Shown here one piece after another: positions 42,554-51,298 of a DNA stretch of 64,000 nt. Origin of the DNA: Euryarchaeota archaeon UBA88 (lineage in GTDB: Archaea > Thermoplasmatota > Poseidoniia > Poseidoniales > Poseidoniaceae); the NCBI GenBank assembly GCA_002499545.1, contig DAME01000003.1, positions 129,644 through 193,643 on the forward strand. The letters are read 5' to 3'. Within the stretch, counting starts at the first letter, position 1. Each line of letters opens with the position of its first letter. The translations under genes and the position numbers were made by a program. The notes under the pieces are model-generated. The model saw only the letters and a list, made by a program, of their open reading frames with translations, had not been told where the DNA came from and did not search any database.

Positions 42554-43408
42554 TCACTGTTCGGAGAGGCGAGCCACGAGGTCTGCTTTCTTTCCACCAA
42601 CTGGGAGGCCAGCAGCCTTGCATCGTTCCTTGAGTTGAGCGACGGACAACGACGAGAGATCTTCACCGTCGTCTGCTGCATCGTCAGATTGTTCGGATTC
42701 TTCTGATTCTTCAGTTTCATCGACGCCAAAGCCACGAGGTTCATGGACTTCAACAAAGGAAACCTTGCCGCATTCAACAGCGTCCCGGATGGTCGTGACC
42801 AATCGGAACTTGAGCATAGCAGCATTGGTGTCAAACAGCATTGTCTGAGGAAGAACAATCGAGAGGTCGTCGCCTGAAAAGGAGACTTCAAAGCCAGTGT
42901 GGCCAGTGTTTGCTTGAAGCAGTGCAGTGACCTTTTCTTCCTTACCTTCAATCACATCAACAACGTTGAATGAGTACTTGAGTGACTTTCCAGCCATAGG
43001 ATGGTTGTAGTCAATACGAGCTCGTCCAGCTGCAAGGTACGAAAGTTGTCCTTGTCGGCCGTTGATGGTCACTGGGGCACCGATGTAGAGGGAATTCGGG
43101 TCTTGAACGGCTCGAATCAACTTGTCGATACTGATGGTCTCAATTTGTTCAGCGTCCTTCTCGCCGTATGCATCTTCCGGAGCGATGACGATTTCTGTTT
43201 CTTCACCTTTCTTAGCGTCGCTGAGTGCTGCATCGAATCCAGCGATAAGTTGTCCGCCGCCGACCACGCAAACCATTGGCTCATAGGTACGGTTCTCTTG
43301 ATGAGCATCGTGTTCTTTAGCGACTGATTCACGGGTGGTCTCAATGAGTGCACCTGTTTCATTGTTGTAGAGTTCATAATCAACGTGGACAATAGTTCCG
43401 TCTTCCAT
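42554..43408 (-). CDS. FKBP-type (SlyD-like) peptidyl-prolyl isomerase fused to a C-terminal SAP domain
   Basis: The protein has 284 residues from the ATG at 43408, with GGAGGT 6 bases upstream. VHVDYELYNNETGALIETT, VVGGGQLIAGFDAAL, KKGEETEIVIAPEDAYGEKD and ARIDYNHPMAGKSLKYSFNVV give the long archaeal FKBP fold with the insert-in-flap chaperone domain. A middle beta region follows, then an acidic linker (ETEESEESEQSDDAADDGED) and LSVAQLKERCKAAGLPVGGKKADLV, a clear SAP helix-extension-helix. FKBPs catalyse proline isomerisation and help folding; SAP domains usually bind DNA. The fusion suggests a chaperone/isomerase recruited to DNA or a nucleoprotein complex, which is inference. Confidence 0.85.
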   Translation of the reverse strand: MEDGTIVHVDYELYNNETGALIETTRESVAKEHDAHQENRTYEPMVCVVGGGQLIAGFDAALSDAKKGEETEIVIAPEDAYGEKDAEQIETISIDKLIRAVQDPNSLYIGAPVTINGRQGQLSYLAAGRARIDYNHPMAGKSLKYSFNVVDVIEGKEEKVTALLQANTGHTGFEVSFSGDDLSIVLPQTMLFDTNAAMLKFRLVTTIRDAVECGKVSFVEVHEPRGFGVDETEESEESEQSDDAADDGEDLSSLSVAQLKERCKAAGLPVGGKKADLVARLSEQ

Positions 43409-43478
43409 GGTAATACCTCCCTTTCGGGTAGTCCGGCGACCATCGCCCCCTTGATAATTGCATTGGCGAAGTAGTTGT

Positions 43479-46139
43479 TCACTCTTCTTCATTTGAATCA
43501 GATGAAGTACCTTTCAGTGACCCTTTTTTACTCACATCTGCGCAAACGACCACCGCCATTCCAATCAACATGGTACTCCAGCCGAGCCAAACCAAATGAG
43601 ATGCAGGAAGGTCGTAGACGGTTACTCGGACAAGTTGCACCGATTCCGCACCAGCCTGTGATGTCTGTTGCATGAGGCCATTGGCTTGACTTCCATCGAA
43701 TATGAACACTAAATCTCCGCTCCACCTGGACAAAGTGTCCACTTCAGAACGAGATGTCGATTGGAGAACAAATCCGGTATCCGTGGTTGTATCAAAGCGT
43801 AGCATCCCGGGTTCAACAGTGCCGATCTTCTCACCCACCTTGTCACCGTCCATTCGATAGACGTCAATTTGAATTCCAACATAGCCGTCGCCCACTTCCA
43901 AGCCCTCACTCTCCAAGGTGAGTCCAGTGAATTCATAACCAAAATCTCCATCGATAATGATTTCGTTCTTTGGCATAGTAAGGCGGTGGCTTGCATCACC
44001 TCGATCGACAAGAACCGTTGTGAAAACGTGCCCAATAAGCAACAGTATAAGTCCGAAATGGACGAGATGGGCACCGAAAGGAATGCGCTTCCACAGAGGC
44101 GGAGATGTACGCTTCACAGCCTGCGTTACGAAGACTTCTTTCGCCATTGGGACGACAACCAACAAGAGAATCGGGAGCGTCAACCACGCCAAGACACCTC
44201 GGACGATGAGCGAAGACATGGCCGTATCCGAATCCATCCCAAGGGCGGTGGGTTGCCACACCGCTACCACAAGCGAAAGGACCAGTGTAACTAGCAGCAG
44301 CACCCCATTCTTCCGTGCTTCACCCCGACGATTCGAATACAGGAATAGCGCCCCAGCGAGTGCCACGACAAACGGAGTACCGTACAATTCATGTCCTTCA
44401 AAGTTGATTGAGTCAATGCTTGAAAGCAGCAATACTAGCGTTAGAATCAGATAGATTCCAACAACCATCACTGAAGCCCAGAGCGCTATTTTTTGCTGAG
44501 AAGCACGCGCAAAGAGAGAAAAGTTTCCAGTTTCTTGGTTTTCTGGAGCCAACAACCATGGAAGGATAAAAATCAGCATCACAATGCCGGAAGGAAGTAT
44601 TCCAATCATACCAGACCAGGCACCTGCCAATCCCAGCACGACCCCAGCAGCACCCAGTGCCCAATGACGGGTGGCATCCAACGAATAGTATAACGGCGTG
44701 AAGAAAATCAAAAACAGCATGGCGAAAAATGCATTTTCAGTGAGCACCATGACACCAGCCCCCACAACAAGCAACGAGACAAAGACCAGTATGTTTTGAT
44801 TCGAAGATTGAGAAAAGGCGTTGGTAAAACTCCAACCAGACGACGAGGGAGATGAGCGAAGGGGTTGTGAAAATGTTTCGACAGCTAAAGGAGCGAAGAC
44901 TGATAGTGAAAAGAACAGAGTTGGTACCGTTGCGTAAATCGCAAAATCAGCATCGATAAAGCATTCACCAGTGAAACCCTCTCCACAGCCTTGCGCCCTC
45001 AGCCAAGCGACAACAATGGTCAGCAATGCTGCAATAAACGGGATTCCAAACAGCCACAGGCTTCTTCGGTCGGGTTGCCAATCGACCTCACTGCTGCGGT
45101 TGTTTTGAAGCCAGAAACCAATCAAAAACAGCAGAAGAATGAGGTATGTCATCACTTCAACACCAGCTGTAGGGTCTGATTTGAGAATCATCATTCTGGA
45201 AAACGCATCTTGAGGAGCTGCGCCTTCTGAATCAATCACGAAAGTGTGAACTGAAGAAGCCCATACACCTCCAGCCCGTGTAACAAGAGTTGCAAACAAA
45301 GCCAATCCACCTGTCGCAATTCCAGCTCCAATCCACGTTTTGGCACTGGTGGTTCCCGGTCGTGTGCGCAAATGTGACATGAACACTAAGGCCAACCATG
45401 GCAACAGGGAGCCTGTTTCAACTGGGTCCCAAGCCCAATACCCCCCCCAATCAAGGATCAAATACGCCCATAATCCACCAAGCCCAATTCCAAGGGTTGC
45501 CACAAGCAGCCCAGGACGAACAACTTGTAGCATTCGTTTTTTCAGGTTGGTCTCACCGCTAAACATTGAGGAAAGCGATACCGCGCCGAGATGAATGCAA
45601 AAGGAATAGGCGAGGAAAATCAGCGGTGGATGAATGACCATAAGGTCGGTCTGTAACAGTTCATTCAACCCCGTACCCATGCCACTTCCGACGCTTCGTT
45701 GAAACGGTTCAAGGGTTTGTGAAACGAGGAGCAGAAGAAGGCTAAAACCGTGCACAAAGCGCAGACGGAGTTGGTGAGCATCGCCCTCATCCTTCATGGG
45801 CTTACGCCAAACATAAGCAAGCAGTGTCATCCACATGACCCAGAGGAGAAGTGGCCCTTCACGTGCTGCCCAGGTGGCTGCAAAACGGAATTTTGGAGGT
45901 AGTTCTTCACCCCCGTAAGAGACGACATGCGCATACGATGTATCGTTGACTAGGAAACGACTGGCCAGTGCGAAAAACGGAGCCGCCATAAGAAGATGAC
46001 ACGCAACGGAACCAAGCAGGTTTGTCTCATGCATCCGGGGACGTATTAACAGCGCAATTGCGGCGAGAATCGCCAGCAACATTGTCACTCCCCACATGGT
46101 GCATGGTCGTGATGCCCCCTCAAGGAGGTTACGCGTCAT
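43479..46139 (-). CDS. ccmF: CcmF-type cytochrome c maturation haem lyase subunit
   Basis: The protein has 886 residues from the ATG at 46139; ATGs at 46097 and 46082 are alternatives, and the last has GGAG five bases upstream. Around 15 membrane helices are apparent. The tryptophan-rich haem-handling motif WGGYWAWDPVETGSLLPW (about residue 230) is intact. IHPPLIFLAYSF and GVWASSVHTFVIDS match CcmF landmarks, with the C-terminal external domain (LTMPKNEIIIDGDFGYEF) and final TM. CcmF attaches haem to apocytochrome c on the outer face of the membrane. Other ccm genes are not in this window. It implies cytochromes c in the respiratory chain, likely acquired from bacteria. Confidence 0.88.
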   Translation of the reverse strand: MTRNLLEGASRPCTMWGVTMLLAILAAIALLIRPRMHETNLLGSVACHLLMAAPFFALASRFLVNDTSYAHVVSYGGEELPPKFRFAATWAAREGPLLLWVMWMTLLAYVWRKPMKDEGDAHQLRLRFVHGFSLLLLLVSQTLEPFQRSVGSGMGTGLNELLQTDLMVIHPPLIFLAYSFCIHLGAVSLSSMFSGETNLKKRMLQVVRPGLLVATLGIGLGGLWAYLILDWGGYWAWDPVETGSLLPWLALVFMSHLRTRPGTTSAKTWIGAGIATGGLALFATLVTRAGGVWASSVHTFVIDSEGAAPQDAFSRMMILKSDPTAGVEVMTYLILLLFLIGFWLQNNRSSEVDWQPDRRSLWLFGIPFIAALLTIVVAWLRAQGCGEGFTGECFIDADFAIYATVPTLFFSLSVFAPLAVETFSQPLRSSPSSSGWSFTNAFSQSSNQNILVFVSLLVVGAGVMVLTENAFFAMLFLIFFTPLYYSLDATRHWALGAAGVVLGLAGAWSGMIGILPSGIVMLIFILPWLLAPENQETGNFSLFARASQQKIALWASVMVVGIYLILTLVLLLSSIDSINFEGHELYGTPFVVALAGALFLYSNRRGEARKNGVLLLVTLVLSLVVAVWQPTALGMDSDTAMSSLIVRGVLAWLTLPILLLVVVPMAKEVFVTQAVKRTSPPLWKRIPFGAHLVHFGLILLLIGHVFTTVLVDRGDASHRLTMPKNEIIIDGDFGYEFTGLTLESEGLEVGDGYVGIQIDVYRMDGDKVGEKIGTVEPGMLRFDTTTDTGFVLQSTSRSEVDTLSRWSGDLVFIFDGSQANGLMQQTSQAGAESVQLVRVTVYDLPASHLVWLGWSTMLIGMAVVVCADVSKKGSLKGTSSDSNEEE

Positions 46140-46157
46140 TCAACGGCTGAATCAAGG

Positions 46158-47381
46158 TTACCAGCCAAAGAATTTGGCACGTGAATAGCCGAACGAAAGA
46201 AGCACCGGAATCACGCGCTTGGTGAAAAGAATAGGTTTGCGGTACAATATTTTGAAGCCGATTCCAATTTTTTGAAGCGGGGACATGTTGCCAAGTTCTT
46301 CGGGAAGGCAGTGAGCCATGACTGACATCTCTTCATCGGTGAGATCGTACAGGGCGGTTTTGCCTTTGAGAATCTTTGAATACGGCGGAAATGCTTTCTT
46401 CCAAGCAGCCTGGTATCCGTCAAGATGCTCTTTGGTGAGCGGGTGGTCTGCTTTGATAGCCGCAGCAATGGTTTGAGCAGCCTCGCGACCTGACCAAAGA
46501 GCGAGATGCGAGCCGCCTTCGAACAAGGGCGAAGTAAAGCCTGCTGCGTCACCAACAAGTATCAGGCCGTCGTCGACAGTGACAGAACGTGGACCGGAAA
46601 TTGGAATGTTACCACCAAACGATTTCACTTTCGTCCCCTCAGGCCTCCAAGGAGGATTCACCATTGGCTTACCGTCAAGGTACGTGTCTTGGATGAAATT
46701 GTCGAGGTGTTTTCCAAGCCCCCGTGTATCGGTGGTGACCAATCCAACGTTTGCTCTACCGTCTTTCTTAGGAATCATCCAAACATACCCATGCGGTGAA
46801 TACTTCGGCCAGAGATAAAAGTCGAGATAGCCGTCGTTTTCAACCTCCACAAGTTCGTACTGCAAGCCAGCAATGGTCTCAATCTTCGTCCCCATATCGA
46901 GAAGTTTCGAACTTGCCCCCTTCACGCCCGATGCGTCAATGACTGACTTACATTCCAGAGGAAACAGATCACCTCTACCATCAATTTTCCAATAGGAAAA
47001 TTCATTTTCGCTATTGAAAACACGCTCCATTGAAGTAACGCGATGTTTGAGTTGAAGTTCCGCACCCTCTTTGATGGCTTCATCGCACAGCCATTGTTCA
47101 AACAGGTGCTTTTCAAGGACATAACCTTTCTCAGTGAGTAGTTTTTCAGTCCCGTCTGGAAAAATGACGCGAATACCTTTGACGTCAAGTGCCTTGACGT
47201 GTTCCGGGATCTCAAGTTCGAGATTTTGAACGGCAAGCTCACTCAGACATTCACCACAGTGCACCGGAGTACCAACTTCTTTGTCGGCTTCGACGATAAG
47301 CGTCGAGAGCCCTGCTCGTGCGGCAGCAAGGGCTGAAGAGCCGCCACCCGGGCCCGCTCCAATGACCAATACGTCGTACAC
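46158..47381 (-). CDS. Geranylgeranyl reductase family FAD-dependent oxidoreductase
   Basis: The protein has 407 residues. MYDVLVIGAGPGGGSSAL binds FAD. VGTPVHCGECLS is the conserved CGE-type motif of geranylgeranyl reductases. DDGLILVGDAAGFTSPLFEGG is the second FAD motif. Members saturate the isoprenoid chains of archaeal lipids (digeranylgeranylglycerophospholipid reductase), of menaquinone, or of chlorophyll phytol. Here both lipid-chain and quinone-side-chain saturation are plausible: the UbiA/UbiD quinone genes lie just across the divergent promoter. It lies between the blue copper and ccmF genes in a same-strand group with small gaps. Family assignment firm, substrate inferred. Confidence 0.85.
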   Translation of the reverse strand: MYDVLVIGAGPGGGSSALAAARAGLSTLIVEADKEVGTPVHCGECLSELAVQNLELEIPEHVKALDVKGIRVIFPDGTEKLLTEKGYVLEKHLFEQWLCDEAIKEGAELQLKHRVTSMERVFNSENEFSYWKIDGRGDLFPLECKSVIDASGVKGASSKLLDMGTKIETIAGLQYELVEVENDGYLDFYLWPKYSPHGYVWMIPKKDGRANVGLVTTDTRGLGKHLDNFIQDTYLDGKPMVNPPWRPEGTKVKSFGGNIPISGPRSVTVDDGLILVGDAAGFTSPLFEGGSHLALWSGREAAQTIAAAIKADHPLTKEHLDGYQAAWKKAFPPYSKILKGKTALYDLTDEEMSVMAHCLPEELGNMSPLQKIGIGFKILYRKPILFTKRVIPVLLSFGYSRAKFFGW

Positions 47382-47411
47382 TTGAACTCCCTCATGACAG
47401 AACAGACGAAT

Positions 47412-47912
47412 TCAGTCCTTGAACGAAACGGTCGAGTTCGACGAATTTTCGTCCTCTGAACGGTACTTCACCGCAACCAGTACGAGAAGCAGAACAGAGG
47501 AAAGCATGGAAACAGCAGGTGTTTGCTCTGGCTCTGACACGGGTACTTCTTCAGCAACAATAACGGGTGCTGGTTCAACGGTGATTACACCAACCATCCC
47601 AACTGATGCGTGGGGTTCACACTCAAACGGATAGCTCCCTGCCGTGCCGATCTCAAATACTACCCGATAGTCCACGTCGCGCGCTGGTTCCCCTGAATCA
47701 AACGTACCGTCGTCCGCTACAGCGTTGTGGGGTAGGGCTTGACCGCTCCACATGAAGCGAACAGCTTGCCCTTCCTCAACGGTGACCTCAGACGGACTGA
47801 ATCGGAGACTGCTGCTGTCCACGGTGATGATGACATCATCAGACGCAGCTTGGGCACCGGCCAATGGCAGGCTGATAATCAAAAAAACAACCACCGTGCT
47901 GAGTAAGCGCAT
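47412..47912 (-). CDS. Membrane-anchored blue copper protein (plastocyanin/cupredoxin family)
   Basis: The protein has 166 residues. A signal peptide (to about AGAQA) is followed by a cupredoxin domain: VDSSSLRFSPSEVTVEEGQAV, then the first His ligand in LPHNAV, and the Cys-x2-His-x4-Met ligand set in FECEPHASVGMVG. A Pro/Glu-rich spacer and a C-terminal TM helix (SMLSSVLLLVLVAV) anchor it with a short charged tail. It is probably an outside-facing mobile electron carrier or terminal-oxidase-linked electron shuttle. Neighbouring ccmF, geranylgeranyl reductase and quinone genes support a respiratory role. Divergent from the UbiD gene. Confidence 0.85.
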   Translation of the reverse strand: MRLLSTVVVFLIISLPLAGAQAASDDVIITVDSSSLRFSPSEVTVEEGQAVRFMWSGQALPHNAVADDGTFDSGEPARDVDYRVVFEIGTAGSYPFECEPHASVGMVGVITVEPAPVIVAEEVPVSEPEQTPAVSMLSSVLLLVLVAVKYRSEDENSSNSTVSFKD

Positions 47913-48019
47913 GATGCTCTTACCAACTTCGAGGTTTTGAATGCATGTATTGCATTGGTGCTGAAATACCTCTTGAATACATACGATGGTTCAAAGGGAG
48001 GATGTGCCACGAACATCCA

Positions 48020-49981
48020 ATGGCGTGGCGAACTTCTAAACGATGGATTGACCATCTCGAGCAGCGCGGCGAACTGCTGAGAATCTCCCGTCCAGTCGAT
48101 GTCCAATTCGAAGCGGGTGCTATCGCTGACCTGCTTGTCAAAAACGACGGCCCAGCCGTGATGTTCGAAAAACCGAGACTGGCTGACGGTACAATCAGCA
48201 AAATCCCTCTTGCCATGAACTTGTTTGGCGGCCAGGACAGAACCTTACGCGCCCTCGGCGCAAGCCATGAAACCGAAATTGGCGACCGGATGGTTGCAAT
48301 GATGAAACCCGATATTGGGCTCTACATGCGCAAACCATGGAAGGGACTACCGCTTGTTCGTGACGCACTTGCAATGCCGCCTCGGAAAAAGCGAAAAGGC
48401 AACTGCCAGCGAGTACAACTACCTGTTGATTTGACTCAACTTCCAATTCCTACAACGTGGCCAAAAGACGGTGGGCCATTTGTAACTCTACCCTTGGTGG
48501 TCACGAAGAACCCGAAAAACGGTGAACACAACCTTGGCATGTATCGCGCCCAAGTGTTTGGACCGAAGCAAATTGGACTTCACTGGCAAATCCACAAGCA
48601 TGCTGCAGACCACGCAGCGGCAATCAAAGCGTCGGGGGGGGATAACCGGATGCCGGTTGCGATTTGTATGGGTGGACCTCCCGAACTCATTTTTTCTGCA
48701 ATCTCTCCTCTACCTGACAACTTGAGCGAATATCAATTCGCCGGAATTCTTGGCAGGAAATCCCTCCCAATCACCAAAGCTCTGACTCAAGACCTGATGG
48801 TACCTGCTGAAGCAGACATCGTCATCGAGGGTTACTGTATCCCCGGAGAAACCCGACTGGAAGGGCCGTTTGGTGACCACTTCGGATTTTATTCACTGAC
48901 TGGACAGTACCCCGTGATGCACGTGACGGCAATCACGTGCCGCAAAGATGCAGTTTTGGCCGCAACCATTGTTGGTCTACCCCCGATGGAAGATGGACAT
49001 CTTGGTGAAGCCATTGGACGGCAGTTTTCCCCAGTTCTCAATTTCCAACACAGGGATGTAAGCAGCGTTCACCTACCGATGGAAACAGGATTCCACAACC
49101 TTGCCATTGTATCTTCAAAGCAGCGTTATCCACGTCAAGGTCGGAAAACCGCTCTTGGCCTGCTTGGAGCGGGTCAAATGATGTTCCTCAAAACCATGAT
49201 CGCTGTTGACCAGGGTCACGATCCAAAAGACCTTGAAGCCCTACTCGATGCTCTCAACTCAAAGGTTGACATCGCTACAGACGTCCTGGTACTGGATGGA
49301 ATGGTAGCGGATTCTCTTGAAGCAGCCAGCCCGTATGAAAACGTGCACAGCAAGTTACTCATCGATGCCACCACTCTCGCAGAGCGAGACCCGAGGTCGG
49401 CGAATGAACCGTTAGAAGGGTCGTATTCACAACCGACTCCTGAATGGCGACAAGGTATCTCCTCTGCTCCCGGATTCTCACAACTCGAGGACGTCAAACG
49501 AATCGAAGGTGTCGTTGATGCTCGAATGTTGAGGGACAGCATGCTGGTCGTCACGACCCACATTGAAGGTACGCCAACCAGTATTGATGGTCAATCCAAG
49601 TCGAATGACGAAGCAGAAGAAAACAGAAGAGCGATTATTTCTCAATTGAGAAGTTCAATTTGGCAATTGGATAAGCAGAAAAGTCTTCGATGGCTTTTCA
49701 TCACCAATGACGACATGGATTTACACTGTAAAAAAGCCCGACGTAGGTTGCTCTGGCAACTTACTTCCAGATTCGATGTGGGTCGCGGCCTGTGTTTTGA
49801 TGAAGAGAAATCCCGTCTCTGCTGGGACGCAACCACGCCCATTCCTTCCGAAGCATTCGGTGTTCGAAGATGGCCGGCCGTCACGCTACATTCGACAGAA
49901 ACCCTCGAAAAAATTGCACTCCATCCAGAATTGGATAAGTATGAATGGCCCCCGCATCTTTCATTCGGGGGAACGCAGTAA
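48020..49981 (+). CDS. UbiD family decarboxylase, long form (MqnL-like)
   Basis: The protein has 653 residues from the ATG at 48020, chosen because MAWRTSKRWIDHLEQRGELLRIS matches the family N-terminus; the frame is open to 47945. VLAATIVGLPPMEDGHLGEAIGR and LEGPFGDHFGFYSLTGQYPV are the prenyl-FMN and active-site regions (catalytic E-x-P/EGPFG area). Its length exceeds classical UbiD (about 490) and resembles the long UbiD-like decarboxylases assigned to the futalosine menaquinone pathway. UbiD enzymes use prenylated FMN to decarboxylate aromatic acids. The following UbiA-type gene overlaps it by one base (TAATG), strongly suggesting prenyl-quinone synthesis. No UbiX gene is seen here. A possible TATA at 47975-47983 precedes it. 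Confidence 0.82.
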   Translation: MAWRTSKRWIDHLEQRGELLRISRPVDVQFEAGAIADLLVKNDGPAVMFEKPRLADGTISKIPLAMNLFGGQDRTLRALGASHETEIGDRMVAMMKPDIGLYMRKPWKGLPLVRDALAMPPRKKRKGNCQRVQLPVDLTQLPIPTTWPKDGGPFVTLPLVVTKNPKNGEHNLGMYRAQVFGPKQIGLHWQIHKHAADHAAAIKASGGDNRMPVAICMGGPPELIFSAISPLPDNLSEYQFAGILGRKSLPITKALTQDLMVPAEADIVIEGYCIPGETRLEGPFGDHFGFYSLTGQYPVMHVTAITCRKDAVLAATIVGLPPMEDGHLGEAIGRQFSPVLNFQHRDVSSVHLPMETGFHNLAIVSSKQRYPRQGRKTALGLLGAGQMMFLKTMIAVDQGHDPKDLEALLDALNSKVDIATDVLVLDGMVADSLEAASPYENVHSKLLIDATTLAERDPRSANEPLEGSYSQPTPEWRQGISSAPGFSQLEDVKRIEGVVDARMLRDSMLVVTTHIEGTPTSIDGQSKSNDEAEENRRAIISQLRSSIWQLDKQKSLRWLFITNDDMDLHCKKARRRLLWQLTSRFDVGRGLCFDEEKSRLCWDATTPIPSEAFGVRRWPAVTLHSTETLEKIALHPELDKYEWPPHLSFGGTQ

Positions 49982-50823
49982 TGGACGTTAAGCAGATTCT
50001 TTCGTTCATTAAAATCGAGCACACCCTGTTTTCACTTCCATTCGTATTCATCGGCGCGAATCTCGCAAGCCAGCAAAATTACAGCGTTTCTTCAGCCCAG
50101 TTATTGTGGATTCTCATTGCAGCAGTTGGTGCGCGTGGTCTGGCGATGGGGCTGAATCGAATCACCGACCGTGAGATTGATGCAGCTAATCCACGTACAC
50201 GGCAACGGCATCTTGCAGCGGGTACAATGTCCCTCTCCACCGCCTACGGGTTGTGCGGAATGTTTCTGGCCATGCTGTTGGTTGGTGCATGGCAGCTCAA
50301 CAGTGTAGCATTGAGCATGGCGTGGCTCCCCGTGCTTGCATTCGTCGCTTACCCCTACATGAAACGGTTCACATGGGGGTGTCACTTTTGGCTTGGATTA
50401 TGCCTCGGCTTGGCTCCCGCTGGAGCATGGCTAGGTATTGTAGGGGCTGACCTTGGATGGGACGCACTCACGGGAACGGCGTGGTATCCAGAAATTTTGT
50501 TCACCAGCCTCGGCGTCTTGCTGTGGATTGCATCGTTTGACCTTGGGTATGCACTGATGGACATGGACAGTGATGTCGAAAACGGAATTCATTCATTTCC
50601 TGCTGCTTTTGGCCCAACCAACACCGTTCGAACGATGGGTGTTCTAACACTGATATGGACGGGATTATTCTTCACCCTCACGCCGATATCGATACTTGTC
50701 GGTGCCATCATATTGGGCACCGTTTACCTCGCTCACCAGAACCATGATCAGTTCCAAGCGTGGTGGTTTCGGTGCCATGTTGCCACCGGATGGATTCTGC
50801 TTGCTGGTATGCAACTTTCATGA
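49981..50823 (+). CDS. UbiA family aromatic prenyltransferase (MqnP-like)
   Basis: The protein has 280 residues. Eight or nine membrane helices are visible. The two Asp-rich motifs that bind Mg-prenyl-diphosphate are present: MGLNRITDREIDAANPRT (NxxxDxxxD) and YALMDMDSDVENGI (DxxxD). The start MDVKQILSFIKIEHTLFSLPF is like 4-hydroxybenzoate and MqnP-type prenyltransferases. It joins a polyprenyl chain to an aromatic acid, giving a lipid quinone precursor. One-base overlap with ubiD upstream and a 4-base ATGA overlap with the MazG-like gene downstream indicate tight coupling. A role in archaeal ether-lipid synthesis (DGGGP synthase) is less likely because of the UbiD partner. Confidence 0.85.
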   Translation: MDVKQILSFIKIEHTLFSLPFVFIGANLASQQNYSVSSAQLLWILIAAVGARGLAMGLNRITDREIDAANPRTRQRHLAAGTMSLSTAYGLCGMFLAMLLVGAWQLNSVALSMAWLPVLAFVAYPYMKRFTWGCHFWLGLCLGLAPAGAWLGIVGADLGWDALTGTAWYPEILFTSLGVLLWIASFDLGYALMDMDSDVENGIHSFPAAFGPTNTVRTMGVLTLIWTGLFFTLTPISILVGAIILGTVYLAHQNHDQFQAWWFRCHVATGWILLAGMQLS

Positions 50824-51224
50824 ACCGTGAGATTCCACATGGAATCATGAACCCGATAGTAACCGCCCTCCTTGAATTCAATGAAGCCTTTGAGATTCCC
50901 AAGCTCGATGCTCCTGCGCTTGGCCCAGAGGAGTTGATTGAACTTCGTATCAAACTTCTTCGCGAAGAAGTCGAAGAATACGCTGAAGCCGCACGAGCAG
51001 GCGACCTCGTGGAAGTCCTTGATGCGCTGGCCGACATAGGATACATACTCGCAGGATCGATTATCAATCATGGAATGCAACATATTTACGATGATGCGTT
51101 TAACGAAGTCCATCGCTCAAACATGGCTAAATTGGTCGACGGGAAGGTCTTACGGCGAGAAGATGGAAAGGTCCTCAAGCCAGACGATTGGCAACCACCA
51201 CAACTGGCTCAGTACGTTGAATGA
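50820..51224 (+). CDS. MazG-like all-alpha NTP pyrophosphohydrolase
   Basis: The protein has 134 residues from the ATG at 50820, giving an ATGA overlap with ubiA; the ATG at 50847 is an alternative. LREEVEEYAEAA and LVEVLDALADIGYIL supply the E-x2-E ... E-x2-D metal-binding set of the MazG/dUTPase-like all-alpha pyrophosphatases. The C-terminal EVHRSNMAKLVDGKV resembles the COG4696/DR2231-type group, which removes pyrophosphate from nucleoside triphosphates such as dUTP. It probably sanitises the nucleotide pool. Its coupling to quinone genes seems positional rather than functional. A PRA-pyrophosphohydrolase (HisE) is less likely from the motif pattern. Confidence 0.78.
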   Translation: MNREIPHGIMNPIVTALLEFNEAFEIPKLDAPALGPEELIELRIKLLREEVEEYAEAARAGDLVEVLDALADIGYILAGSIINHGMQHIYDDAFNEVHRSNMAKLVDGKVLRREDGKVLKPDDWQPPQLAQYVE

Positions 51225-51268
51225 GACTTTTCAATCAATGATGCAATGAAGGTTTCAGTCTCAAATGA

Positions 51269-51275
51269 TTTATAC
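51269..51275 (+). promoter_or_regulatory. Probable TATA box (TTTATAC) of the metal-exporter-like gene
   Basis: TTTATAC is centred 27 bases before the ATG at 51299 with no Shine-Dalgarno between, predicting a leaderless transcript starting close to the start codon. Confidence 0.5.
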
Positions 51276-51298
51276 AACCCTACGCTGGACATCAATCG

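Noticed and set aside
47945..48019. Earlier start for the UbiD-like gene
   Set aside because: The family N-terminus begins at MAWRTSKRW (48020). A TATA-like stretch at 47975-47983 lies inside the proposed extension.
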